53,959 nt of DNA from positions 1 to 53,959 of the IMG/VR virus record IMGVR_UViG_3300015371_000049. One strand, 5' to 3'. Below the pieces are notes generated by a model. It saw only the letters and a list, made by a program, of their open reading frames with translations, did no database searches and was not told where the DNA came from. Of the stretch, positions 9,166-16,452 are shown piece after piece. This DNA is from a virus. Position 1 is the stretch's first letter; every line of letters starts with the position of its first letter. Made by a program: the position numbers and the translations under genes.

Positions 9166-10413
9166 TCACGGGGTGCTCTTGGCCACCGGAACCCAGTTCA
9201 CGACCAGGTCCAGGACATACACGGCGTAGTCGCCGAAGTCGCCATATGCTCGCCTCGGTTTCCCGAGGACGTAGGCCGTCTTCACGACGGCGTTCTCACT
9301 GCACGCGGGCAGTTCCAGGAACCACGGCTCACGCCGGTAGGTCCCTGCTTGCACGCCCAGCGCGAGGTTCCGCGCCTTGTTCCACGGTGGCGCGTCCGTG
9401 CCCGGGGTGGTTGCCCACCCGCGCACGTCCATCACCGGCGACTCCAGCCGGAATTCCGGCACCGTCGACCCGCCGGCCACCGCCACGGTCAGGAACCCCG
9501 AGTCCTGCCAGCCGCTCGTGTCGCGCGGCAGGGTCTCTCCGACCATCCCGGCGGAGAAGCTGTCGAGCTGAGCCAGCCACGCCCGCGTGACCGCCTCGTC
9601 GGAGGCGTAGATGAACACCTCGTTCCCGTCGGTTCCGCCCGACACGACACCGGACGCGTGCCCGGCCAACGCCCCGCCGGCGCCGGACGCCGCACCGACG
9701 ACGGTCCGGCGCCCGGTCGCCGTGCCCGCCAGAGCACCGCCGCCGAGGGCGGCTGAGCCGATGACGGTGCGGGTGCCCGTCGCGGCGCCGCTCAGCCCGC
9801 CGAAGCCGGAGGCCGCGGCAGCCACGACCTTCCGTACGCCGGACGCGGTACCGACGAGCCCGCCGAAGGAACCGGCGGCGGTGCCGGTCACGACCGTCGT
9901 GACATCGGCGCTGATGAAGTTGTCGTAGCGCAGCGCCCCGGCCGACTCCGACCGGAGACCGACGCTGGTTCCAGTGGCGACGCTGGTGTCGGTGACCGAG
10001 ACGCGCTCGATCCCGTTCACGAAAGCCTTGATGGTGCTTCCGACCGCCTGAACTTTCGCCACGTCCCCTGGTGCGGCGGCGGCCGCGTAGGTACCGATCA
10101 TGGCGAAGCTGCCGCCCACGACGGCGAACAGGTCCCAGCTGGATCCGTTGTTGCGCCACAGGTAGCCGTTGGAGATGTTCGCGTTGCCACGGCACCAGAT
10201 GCCCTGGCTCGCCGCCGTGGTCGCGGCGATCGTCACCTGCGCCGAGTTGTCGTTCGACGCCATCGCCGCCGAAGCGCGCAGGATGATCGTCCCGCCCAGC
10301 GCGCCCGGCGACAGCTGGTTCGACACGATCGACCAGTCGCCGGACACCTCGACCCACCCGGCGCCAAGGTCGCTGGAATCGGCCCTGTTGAAATCGTCCG
10401 TGAAGCTGGCCAC
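9166..10413 (-). CDS. LamG-like domain fused to tail-terminator-position protein
   Basis: 415 residues in three parts. Residues 1-170 look like a LamG/concanavalin-type beta sandwich (FTDDFNRADSSDLGAGWVEV, then GDWSIVSNQLSP). Residues 175-260 are four imperfect Gly/Ala repeats of about 22 residues (FGGLxGTATGxRTVVG pattern). Residues 263-415 (VFIYASDEAVTRAWLAQLD to the end) form a separate domain at the locus where siphoviruses encode the tail terminator. The fusion would carry a surface carbohydrate-binding domain on the tail or neck. The terminator role is inferred from gene order; the LamG call from the N-terminal pattern. Confidence 0.7.
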   Translation of the reverse strand: MASFTDDFNRADSSDLGAGWVEVSGDWSIVSNQLSPGALGGTIILRASAAMASNDNSAQVTIAATTAASQGIWCRGNANISNGYLWRNNGSSWDLFAVVGGSFAMIGTYAAAAAPGDVAKVQAVGSTIKAFVNGIERVSVTDTSVATGTSVGLRSESAGALRYDNFISADVTTVVTGTAAGSFGGLVGTASGVRKVVAAAASGFGGLSGAATGTRTVIGSAALGGGALAGTATGRRTVVGAASGAGGALAGHASGVVSGGTDGNEVFIYASDEAVTRAWLAQLDSFSAGMVGETLPRDTSGWQDSGFLTVAVAGGSTVPEFRLESPVMDVRGWATTPGTDAPPWNKARNLALGVQAGTYRREPWFLELPACSENAVVKTAYVLGKPRRAYGDFGDYAVYVLDLVVNWVPVAKSTP

Positions 10414-10448
10414 GAGTCACCCCCTCTGCGGCCGCATCGGGCAACTGG

Positions 10449-10814
10449 TCAGCTGGCCACCGGCACGGTGAGGACGAGTTGGCCCGCCGGGATCGTGAAC
10501 GTGTCCCCGGCGGTGACCGCGTTCGCGGTGACCGAGCCGGAGCCGCCGAAGTTCCCGCCTGACGCCGCGGACCACTGCGACCAGAACTGGTAGTCCTCAG
10601 ACCCGGACACGCCCGTCCACACCGCGTCCGCGCTGGACGCCTTCGAAGCACCGGACGCCGCCGCGAACGCCGGGTTCTTCCGCGTCGTCTCGGTCGCGGC
10701 GTTCGCGGTCCCGTTCGGGCCGGGCGCGCCGATGTGCAGCTTGAAGTAGGGGTACGCGGTCACCTGGTTGTCCAGGTGGGTGTTCGCCGCCGCGACCGAA
10801 AACCCTTCTGCCAT
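10449..10814 (-). CDS. Small virion protein, beta-rich
   Basis: 121 residues in the neck/tail-terminator region. The N-terminal pattern (AAANTHLDNQVTAYPYFKLH, then GAPGPNGTANAA) resembles short actinophage proteins placed near head-tail joining genes and sometimes annotated as tail-fibre-like. A Ser/Gly/Ala-rich middle and the ending TIPAGQLVLTVPVAS suggest a compact beta fold. It might decorate the neck, or supply the terminator function if the neighbouring fusion does not. No catalytic motif. The role is unassigned. Confidence 0.7.
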   Translation of the reverse strand: MAEGFSVAAANTHLDNQVTAYPYFKLHIGAPGPNGTANAATETTRKNPAFAAASGASKASSADAVWTGVSGSEDYQFWSQWSAASGGNFGGSGSVTANAVTAGDTFTIPAGQLVLTVPVAS

Positions 10815-10834
10815 GACTGATTTCCCTTCGAGTG

Positions 10835-11158
10835 CTAGCCGCGACGCCGGTACAGCGCGGGGCGAAGGTAGGGCTGCGGCGGCACCACGTCGCCGGTGAA
10901 AACGGTGTCCCCAGTACGCGGGTCCTTGTACGCGACCCGGTGCCCGTCCTCGACATACGGCGCGTACTCCAACGGGCTACCGATCCGACCGACGTCACCG
11001 TTCACATCGACCTCGATAGACCTCGCCAGACGACCGGTATCCACAGGCGCGCCGCGCTCGGCATCCAAGCCCACCTCGAGCACCAGGTCCTCGAACCACT
11101 TGCGTGTGTGGCCGGCGTCGAGCTTGTCGTGCCAGCCGGGCTCGGAGCGGTACTCCAT
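10835..11158 (-). CDS. HK97 gp10-like neck protein
   Basis: 107 residues. The central pattern ERGAPVDTGRLARSIEVDV followed by EYAPYVEDGHR and an ending PPQPYLRPAL is the hallmark of HK97 gp10-type neck/tail-completion proteins (APVDTGxLRxSI ... YAxYVExG ... PxPFLRPAL). These proteins sit between the head connector and the tail terminator. Length is typical for the family, 100-140 residues. It follows the head-closure gene by three bases and so is translated with it. Confidence 0.92.
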   Translation of the reverse strand: MEYRSEPGWHDKLDAGHTRKWFEDLVLEVGLDAERGAPVDTGRLARSIEVDVNGDVGRIGSPLEYAPYVEDGHRVAYKDPRTGDTVFTGDVVPPQPYLRPALYRRRG

Positions 11159-11161
11159 GGC

Positions 11162-11509
11162 TTACCCCCCGTCGTCACCGATTCGTTTCAGGTCGAGCAC
11201 GACGTCTGGTGACCGGCCTGCTTCTCGCGGCCTGGTCACGTTCTGCACCAGGTACAAGACGTTGTTCGTGTCGTCCCGGAACCGATCACCGGTCTGGATG
11301 TCCGTTGTGGACGGAACCGTGCCCTTGACCACGCGCACGACACGAGGGGTCTGTGTCGCCGGATCCCAGACACGGGAGTTCCGCTCCTCGATCGCCGCCA
11401 GGACGCCGGTTTGGATGGGAGTGGTGTTGTTCGGCACCGGGTCCCCGTACGCGGGATCTGGGACGGTGCCTCGGAAGATGCTGCCGCGGCAGGTCGCGAG
11501 CACCCACAC
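11162..11509 (-). CDS. Head-tail connector / head-closure protein
   Basis: 115 residues from a GTG one base past the preceding stop, with GGAGG five bases before it. The upstream open stretch overlaps the neighbouring gene and is rejected. The sequence (VWVLATCRGSIFRGTVPD ... FRDDTNNVLYLVQNVTR) is strand-rich, with the style of head-closure proteins (SPP1 gp16 / HK97 connector type). Position between the adaptor and the gp10-like gene fits. The specific fold is inferred from gene order. Confidence 0.75.
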   Translation of the reverse strand: MWVLATCRGSIFRGTVPDPAYGDPVPNNTTPIQTGVLAAIEERNSRVWDPATQTPRVVRVVKGTVPSTTDIQTGDRFRDDTNNVLYLVQNVTRPREAGRSPDVVLDLKRIGDDGG

Positions 11510-11510
11510 G

Positions 11511-11939
11511 TCAGCCTCCGATCGGGGTCCAGGTGCCGGGGTCGCCGTCGTCGCCGTAGACGACCTGTGCCACATCGGAGTCCTCGTAGGCCGTCTTTAC
11601 GCGCAGTGATTGGGACTTCAGCCAGGACACCCGCTTCAGCGCCCACTTCGCGAACGGCGCGAGGACCAGCCATTCGTCATCGCCGGACGCGCTGGATTGG
11701 CCGGTCGACGTCACGTCGAGCCGCTCGAACGCGTCCGGCTGCGCGGGTAGCCAGGCCGCCTGGTACGCCACGGCGAGCTTCAGCCAGTGCTGATCGCGGG
11801 CACCGATTCGCTCGGCGTCTGCTGGCAGCCTCCCGGCCACCAGATCGATGTTGGCTTGCGCCATCGTGACGGCGGTTCCGTCGACTGTCTTCCCTGTGTA
11901 GTTGAGGACGTCGGCGACGGTGGCCCAGGTGTCGACCAT
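11511..11939 (-). CDS. Head-tail adaptor (connector) protein
   Basis: 142 residues from the ATG at 11939, chosen over an upstream codon because GGAGGGA lies at the right distance. The first 40 residues (MVDTWATVADVLNYTGKTVD, then TMAQANIDLVAGRLP) show the N-terminal helix-turn pattern of HK97 gp6 / SPP1 gp15-like adaptors. The rest is helical with AVAYQAAWLPAQPDAFERL. It would form the ring under the portal. It is the first gene after the capsid gene and lies beyond a strong hairpin (11959-11987) that probably lowers its expression relative to capsid. Confidence 0.82.
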   Translation of the reverse strand: MVDTWATVADVLNYTGKTVDGTAVTMAQANIDLVAGRLPADAERIGARDQHWLKLAVAYQAAWLPAQPDAFERLDVTSTGQSSASGDDEWLVLAPFAKWALKRVSWLKSQSLRVKTAYEDSDVAQVVYGDDGDPGTWTPIGG

Positions 11940-11958
11940 GCTGGCTCCCTCCGGCAAG

Positions 11959-11987
11959 GGGCCGCGCGACGTGACGTCGCGCGGCCC
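11959..11987 (-). terminator. 13-bp perfect hairpin after the capsid gene
   Basis: GGGCCGCGCGACG and its exact complement CGTCGCGCGGCCC flank a three-base loop. The hairpin starts 17 bases past the capsid stop, in the only gap before the adaptor gene. There is no T-run, which is usual for high-GC actinobacterial hairpin terminators. It could act as a partial terminator or protect the 3' end of an abundant capsid mRNA. Confidence 0.75.
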
Positions 11988-12003
11988 GTCGCTGCTCGTC
12001 GGA

Positions 12004-12939
12004 TCAGCCGGCCACCAGCATCGAGAATGCGGCCGGTGCGCCCGGCGCGAACGCCTTGCGGGCCCGGAAGTAGAGCACGTTCTCGTCGGTGTCGACCCCG
12101 ATGCCGCTCTCGGCGTCCTGGAAGTTCACCGCGAGCGGGTTCCGGTCACCGACCTGAAGGAACTGCCGGTTGCCGAAGACGATGAACGGGTTGCCGGTGG
12201 GGGAGTCCGACCCCGTGGACGAGGTCTTGGCGCCCATCGACCACTGCGCCGCGTGCCCGAAGATCTCGATCGTCGAACCCTGGCCGCCACCCGGGCTGCC
12301 GTTGCTCGACTCGTTGAAGATCGGCGAGCCGTTGTTGTCCTTGATCCCGCGCAGGGCCTGCTTGAACGCGGGGTGCGCGATGACGACCGTCTCGGCCGGG
12401 TCGAAGAAATCGCCCTGCTCGTACTTGCCCAGCGCCGCGTTGAGCAGGTCGTAGGTGATGCCGCCCGAACCGGACAGAGTCAGGTTCGAGTTGCCGGTGT
12501 AGCCGGTCACCGTGTCGTTCTGGGTGAGCAGGTAGTACAGGCTGTCGAAACCCCAGCCGGACGTGGCCTTCGCGACCGTGATGCCCAGGCAGATGTTGTC
12601 GAACAGCTTGCCGTAGCTGCTGCCCGCGTCGAGCGACTTCGCCTTGACGATGTCCGCCGCGGAGTCGGACATGTCCTCTTCGGCGATCGTGACCTTGCCG
12701 CCGATCTTGTCGCTGTTGAGCAGCACCGAGTCGGACGGCGAGTTGTCCGCCGGCGCCGGGCTGGACCGGGCCCAGCGCGACAGGTGCACGCCACCGGATC
12801 GCGGCGTGTACTTCGTGTTGCTGCCCATCGGGACGTGGTGACCGAACATTTCGACCGCCGACGCCTGCTTGACCTTGTGGATGACCTCGGGGTTGGTCTC
12901 GATCGGGATCCAGCCCGCACCCGTGAATGCGACAGCCAT
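12004..12939 (-). CDS. Major capsid protein (HK97 fold)
   Basis: 311 residues. It follows the scaffold gene and precedes the connector genes. An N-terminal arm (GAGWIPIETNPEVIHKVKQAS) leads into a region with SRWARSSPAPADNSPSD and the strand-rich core KIGGKVTIAEEDMSDS. A later segment (FFDPAETVVIAHPAFKQALRG) looks like the A-domain pattern seen in actinophage capsid proteins annotated as HK97-like. Size is typical. A separate scaffold gene suggests no fused delta domain. The 153-base leader upstream holds a possible pseudoknot and a hairpin, so translation or mRNA stability may be controlled there. Confidence 0.92.
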   Translation of the reverse strand: MAVAFTGAGWIPIETNPEVIHKVKQASAVEMFGHHVPMGSNTKYTPRSGGVHLSRWARSSPAPADNSPSDSVLLNSDKIGGKVTIAEEDMSDSAADIVKAKSLDAGSSYGKLFDNICLGITVAKATSGWGFDSLYYLLTQNDTVTGYTGNSNLTLSGSGGITYDLLNAALGKYEQGDFFDPAETVVIAHPAFKQALRGIKDNNGSPIFNESSNGSPGGGQGSTIEIFGHAAQWSMGAKTSSTGSDSPTGNPFIVFGNRQFLQVGDRNPLAVNFQDAESGIGVDTDENVLYFRARKAFAPGAPAAFSMLVAG

Positions 12940-12968
12940 CGCTGCCTCGCTTTCGCTTGTGGATGATC

Positions 12969-12988
12969 AGGGACGCCGCGGTGTCCCT
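12969..12988 (-). promoter_or_regulatory. Hairpin in the capsid gene leader
   Basis: AGGGAC and GTCCCT (6 bp) enclose a GC-rich eight-base loop about 30 bases upstream of the capsid ATG. Together with the pseudoknot at 13025-13082 it makes the capsid leader the most structured gap in the late operon. Function unknown; translation control or mRNA stabilisation are candidates. Confidence 0.5.
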
Positions 12989-13024
12989 CACGGGCTGCGG
13001 CAGATGCCCATCTCGGGCTGGCAC

Positions 13025-13082
13025 GGACCTGGAAGTGGTCGAACTCCCAGCGAGCTCCCACCAGGTCCAGAACTGGGAGTTC
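13025..13082 (-). promoter_or_regulatory. Predicted H-type RNA pseudoknot between scaffold and capsid genes
   Basis: Two perfect inverted repeats interleave. In the mRNA, GAACTCCCAG (13082-13073) pairs with CTGGGAGTTC (13050-13041), while GGACCTGG (13068-13061) pairs with CCAGGTCC (13032-13025). The order S1, S2, S1', S2' with gaps of 4, 10 and 8 bases fits an H-type pseudoknot with 10 and 8 bp stems. It begins 10 bases past the scaffold stop. Alternatively the two stems are mutually exclusive hairpins forming a switch. Confidence 0.55.
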
Positions 13083-13092
13083 GTGGATGGAC

Positions 13093-13800
13093 TCAGCCGT
13101 TGATGCGTTCGGCGATCAAGTCCCAGGGCGCCTTCTCCTTGGGGGGAGCGGGCTTTCCGATCGCCGTGACCTTGCCGGGCTTGGTCTTCGGCGCCGGCTT
13201 CTCCTCTTGTTCGGAGAGGAAGAACTCGGGGTACTCCTTGGCTACACGAACAACCTCGGCGTCGAGACCGGTCACTTCGCCGTCCTCGTTGATGTCGAGG
13301 TCGTCCATCTTCAGCAGTCCGGCCAGCGCGCCGATGCGTTCCGGCTTGGCGTTCGCCTCGAGGAGCGCCGAGCGGGCGCTGGCCTTGATGGCGGTCGGCT
13401 TGTAGCGGGCGGCGACGCGCTCCTCGGTTTCGCGTTCGGCGCGCTCGGTGTCGGTCTCGTACTTCTGCTTGAGCGACTTGAGCTCGGTGCGGCGCTTCGC
13501 GGACTCGGCGTTGACATTGCGGAGCTTTGCCTGCGTGGCTTCCCACTCGGTCTGCGTCGGCGGCTTCCAGGCCTTTGCGGACGGCTTCGGCTTGGGGTTC
13601 TCCTCGTCGCCTTCGTCGCCGCCGTCCGAGTCATCGCCGGTGTCGTCGCCTTCGTCGCCACCGTCGTCGGTACCGGTGGTGCCGCGCTGCTCGGTGCCTT
13701 CCTCACCTGCCGAGCCGCCACCACCGGTACCGTCGCCGGTGTCGTCGCCTGCGTCCCGCGCCATGCGCGCGAACCTGGAATTGAGCATCTTGATCGCCAT
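13093..13800 (-). CDS. Scaffolding protein
   Basis: 235 residues. Residues 15-70 are extremely acidic and Gly-rich (DDTGDGTGGGGSAGEEG, repeated DDGGDEGDDTGDD). A helical coiled-coil-like region follows, EWEATQAKLRNVNAESAKRR to about 130, then a basic C-terminus with Lys/Pro repeats. This acidic-helical-basic layout is typical of actinophage scaffolds (GP20-like), whose basic tail contacts the capsid protein. It lies directly upstream of the capsid gene, with AGGAGG before the ATG. Confidence 0.9.
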   Translation of the reverse strand: MAIKMLNSRFARMARDAGDDTGDGTGGGGSAGEEGTEQRGTTGTDDGGDEGDDTGDDSDGGDEGDEENPKPKPSAKAWKPPTQTEWEATQAKLRNVNAESAKRRTELKSLKQKYETDTERAERETEERVAARYKPTAIKASARSALLEANAKPERIGALAGLLKMDDLDINEDGEVTGLDAEVVRVAKEYPEFFLSEQEEKPAPKTKPGKVTAIGKPAPPKEKAPWDLIAERING

Positions 13801-13835
13801 CTAGGCGTCCTCCTGACTGATCAGCCCATCGCGGG

Positions 13836-14951
13836 CTACCTGCTGAATGAGCCGCGGCGAACCGCAGCCCGGGTTTTCGCCCTCACCGCCGCCGGGACTT
13901 GCCAGCCGGACGGGGAACGCGAGTTCGTGACGGTGCCGATCCGCATCAGCAACCGGTCCGCGGCGCCGAGCCGCGCGCCTTCCGTGTCGAAGGCCGAGTC
14001 CCCGCGCAGGACCGCGCGCTCGGCCTCGCGTCGTAGCGCCTCCGGATATCCGGTCGATCCGGACTTCGCCGCAGCTGTCGCTCCGCGGCGAGCGCCGCGT
14101 GCCGCAGCCTGGTCGCCGCGTTGCCGTGCGTCCGCGATCGCCGCAGACCAGTCGAGGGCGGCGGAACGGGCCGCTCCAGTCGCGTCGTGTCCTCGCCATG
14201 GCGAGATCCGGCACCGGCAGTGCGGATGCAGCGGGGGCGCCGTTACGGGTGCGAACGCCCCTCGCTTCCGGCCGAACTGCGTGCCATCGGGGAATGCCTG
14301 GCCTGGCACGACCAGATGGCCGGACAGCGCCGTGCACGCCAAGCAGGCATCCCGCTCGGCGATCCACAGGACCTGCGCGCCGGCGGCGATCGCGGCCGCG
14401 AGGATGCCGCCGTTGAGCTCGGCGTTGAACGTCGTCCGCGCGGTCCGCGTCAGCACCGGTACGGCCTGCCGACCGATCGCCGCGCGGTCGAGCACCGCCT
14501 GAAGGTTCGCCTTCTCGACCCGGCCAAGCTCATCGGCGGTGCGCCGCAGCTTCTCCTTCGCGTGCTCGACGCCGTGCTGGATCGCTTCCGGTGTGGCGGG
14601 GTCGATGTCGAGCGGCGCCCCGTCGGAGTCGATGTCTGCTTCGCTGGCGCCCTGCTCAATCCCGAGCTTCCGTGCCTGCCGCGCGCCGTCGAGCAGTTTC
14701 TCGACACGATCCACGTCGATCGCTGCGATCCGGCCCGCCACGTCGTCGAGGAGATCCCGCAGAGGATCACCCTCGCCGACCGTTTCCGGCGGCCCGAACA
14801 CCCGCGCCCACCGAGCGAGCAGCCACCGCCAGACCGCCGCGAACGCGGCCTCGACGGTGGCAACAACCGCCGCGACAGCCGCGGCCTCGGCGGCGAGCGC
14901 GGCGGCATCGTGCGCGGCGACTTGATCAGGCTGGGGCGGGGGACTGGTCAT
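13836..14951 (-). CDS. MuF-like minor head (head morphogenesis) protein
   Basis: 371 residues, overlapping the portal gene by 26 bases. After an Ala-rich helical N-terminus, residues 200-250 carry the MuF pattern ERDACLACTALSGH ... PPLHPHCRCRI, with Cys203, Cys206, Cys245 and Cys247 placed as in the phage Mu F / SPP1 gp7 head family. Such proteins are packed in the capsid in few copies near the portal. The C-terminal 120 residues are basic and Ala/Arg-rich. No fused toxin or ADP-ribosyltransferase motif was recognised at the C-terminus. Confidence 0.9.
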   Translation of the reverse strand: MTSPPPQPDQVAAHDAAALAAEAAAVAAVVATVEAAFAAVWRWLLARWARVFGPPETVGEGDPLRDLLDDVAGRIAAIDVDRVEKLLDGARQARKLGIEQGASEADIDSDGAPLDIDPATPEAIQHGVEHAKEKLRRTADELGRVEKANLQAVLDRAAIGRQAVPVLTRTARTTFNAELNGGILAAAIAAGAQVLWIAERDACLACTALSGHLVVPGQAFPDGTQFGRKRGAFAPVTAPPLHPHCRCRISPWRGHDATGAARSAALDWSAAIADARQRGDQAAARGARRGATAAAKSGSTGYPEALRREAERAVLRGDSAFDTEGARLGAADRLLMRIGTVTNSRSPSGWQVPAAVRAKTRAAVRRGSFSR

Positions 14952-16440
14952 CGATGTCCCCCATCACCTTGCCGATCACCTGCTGCACAACGGATCCGTC
15001 CATGACGCCGCTGCTGACCGCAGTCGAGAACGCGGACACGGCCTGGCCCAGCTGCGCGAGCAGCGCGACCTTCTGTGGCAGGCCGCCGTCGCCGTCTTCG
15101 AGCCAGCGCTTCACGTCCTCGGCCTTGTAGCCGAGCTCCGTCAGCGTTTGCACGAACTCGACACCGATCTCCTGCTTCTGCTTGGCCTGGGCCAGCTTCG
15201 TGGTCTCGTCGGTCGACTCGATCGGAGCCCACGCGATCGTCACGACCGCGCCCGGCTCGCCGAGGATCTTCAGCACGAACGCGTAGAAGGCACGCCACGT
15301 CGAGTCGAAGAACGTTCGACGTGACGTGGACTTGTTGTCGAGTGGCTCGTTCGCCGTCGTCAGCGCGACGCCGGACGGGATCTGCCCTGTCCGGTCGAAC
15401 AGGTGCAGCGGCGTCTTCGAGGCCACCGCGCCCTCGCGCAGATACTCGGCGCGCCGCTTGAGGATCACGTCCGGATCGGCGGGGTCGAGCTGCTTGACGT
15501 CCTTGTAGCCGATCAGGTCCCAGATCGACCCGGGCTCGGACGACAGCGTCGAAACCTGCTGCCCATCGCGGGTCTTCGTCCGCTGACCGTCCGGAGAGGA
15601 CAAGAACTCGTCCTCATCCAGCTCGGCCGGCGAGCTCGCCTTCGCGCCCGCCTCCCGCAGCGCCACGCGCTGTGGCAGGAACGCGAAGTCGACCCCGGCC
15701 ATGTCCGAGCTGGTCAACTTGATCAACTTGTCCTGCGTGCCGTAAAACGACCTGTGCTCCGGCTTCCCGTACTCGCCCGGTAGCCCGGTGCCATGGAAGT
15801 GGAACACCGGCAGCTGGCCGTACGGATTGTCCTCCTCGGCTTCGCGACCATCCGCCTCGTACGGCATGAAGTCCGCGGCGCGCTCGCCCTTCGCGGTCTT
15901 CGAGATGAAGTGCCGCAGCTTGTCCTTGTACAACAGATCGATCCGGACCCGCTTGCCCTCGGTGGTGTCGATCTGCCACTTCTGGATCGCGAACTTCGGC
16001 TGCTCCGGTTCCTCGTCGTCGTAGATCACCCGCATGTTCCGGGCGTCGTGCACCGAGATGCGGACCTTCCCGGGGACCGGCTCGCCGTCCTCGTCCATGA
16101 CCGGCCACGGCATGAGGTACGAGTCGCCGAGCTGGAGCGCCCGCCGCATGACCGCAGGGCGGAGCAGGGCCATCTTGTTGTCCTCGTCGACGTCGGCGAG
16201 CATCTTCGTCCGCGCGTCGCTGTCCGCGGTGATGGACTCGATCCGCAGCTTGTCCGCTACCGCATCGATCACGACGTCGCCGAGTACCGTCTGGAACGAG
16301 ATGCCTTTGTCTCGCAGCAACCGGCGGATCCGCCGCGACGCGAACACCTCGGTCACCGGACCGTCTGAATAGGCCACCGCCTTGCCGTAGCCAGGCTCCG
16401 CCTTGGCCATCTCATTGAGGCCGTCCTGAAGGTCGCTCAC
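14926..16440 (-). CDS. Portal protein
   Basis: 504 residues, the usual portal size, between large terminase and MuF genes. Features include the early helix FASRRIRRLLRDKGISFQTV, a long acidic wing, the segment LPVFHFHGTGLPGEYGKPEH, and a C-terminal helical crown (TTKLAQAKQKQEIGVEFVQT). The N-terminal LGDSYLMPWPVMDEDGEP segment fits SPP1/HK97-type portals from actinophages. It forms the dodecameric DNA gate at one capsid vertex. Confidence 0.92.
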   Translation of the reverse strand: MSDLQDGLNEMAKAEPGYGKAVAYSDGPVTEVFASRRIRRLLRDKGISFQTVLGDVVIDAVADKLRIESITADSDARTKMLADVDEDNKMALLRPAVMRRALQLGDSYLMPWPVMDEDGEPVPGKVRISVHDARNMRVIYDDEEPEQPKFAIQKWQIDTTEGKRVRIDLLYKDKLRHFISKTAKGERAADFMPYEADGREAEEDNPYGQLPVFHFHGTGLPGEYGKPEHRSFYGTQDKLIKLTSSDMAGVDFAFLPQRVALREAGAKASSPAELDEDEFLSSPDGQRTKTRDGQQVSTLSSEPGSIWDLIGYKDVKQLDPADPDVILKRRAEYLREGAVASKTPLHLFDRTGQIPSGVALTTANEPLDNKSTSRRTFFDSTWRAFYAFVLKILGEPGAVVTIAWAPIESTDETTKLAQAKQKQEIGVEFVQTLTELGYKAEDVKRWLEDGDGGLPQKVALLAQLGQAVSAFSTAVSSGVMDGSVVQQVIGKVMGDIDDQSPAPA

Positions 16441-16452
16441 ACCAGCCCCTCT

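Noticed and set aside
11902-12966. 354-codon plus-strand open frame
   Set aside because: Lies opposite the capsid gene with shadow composition.
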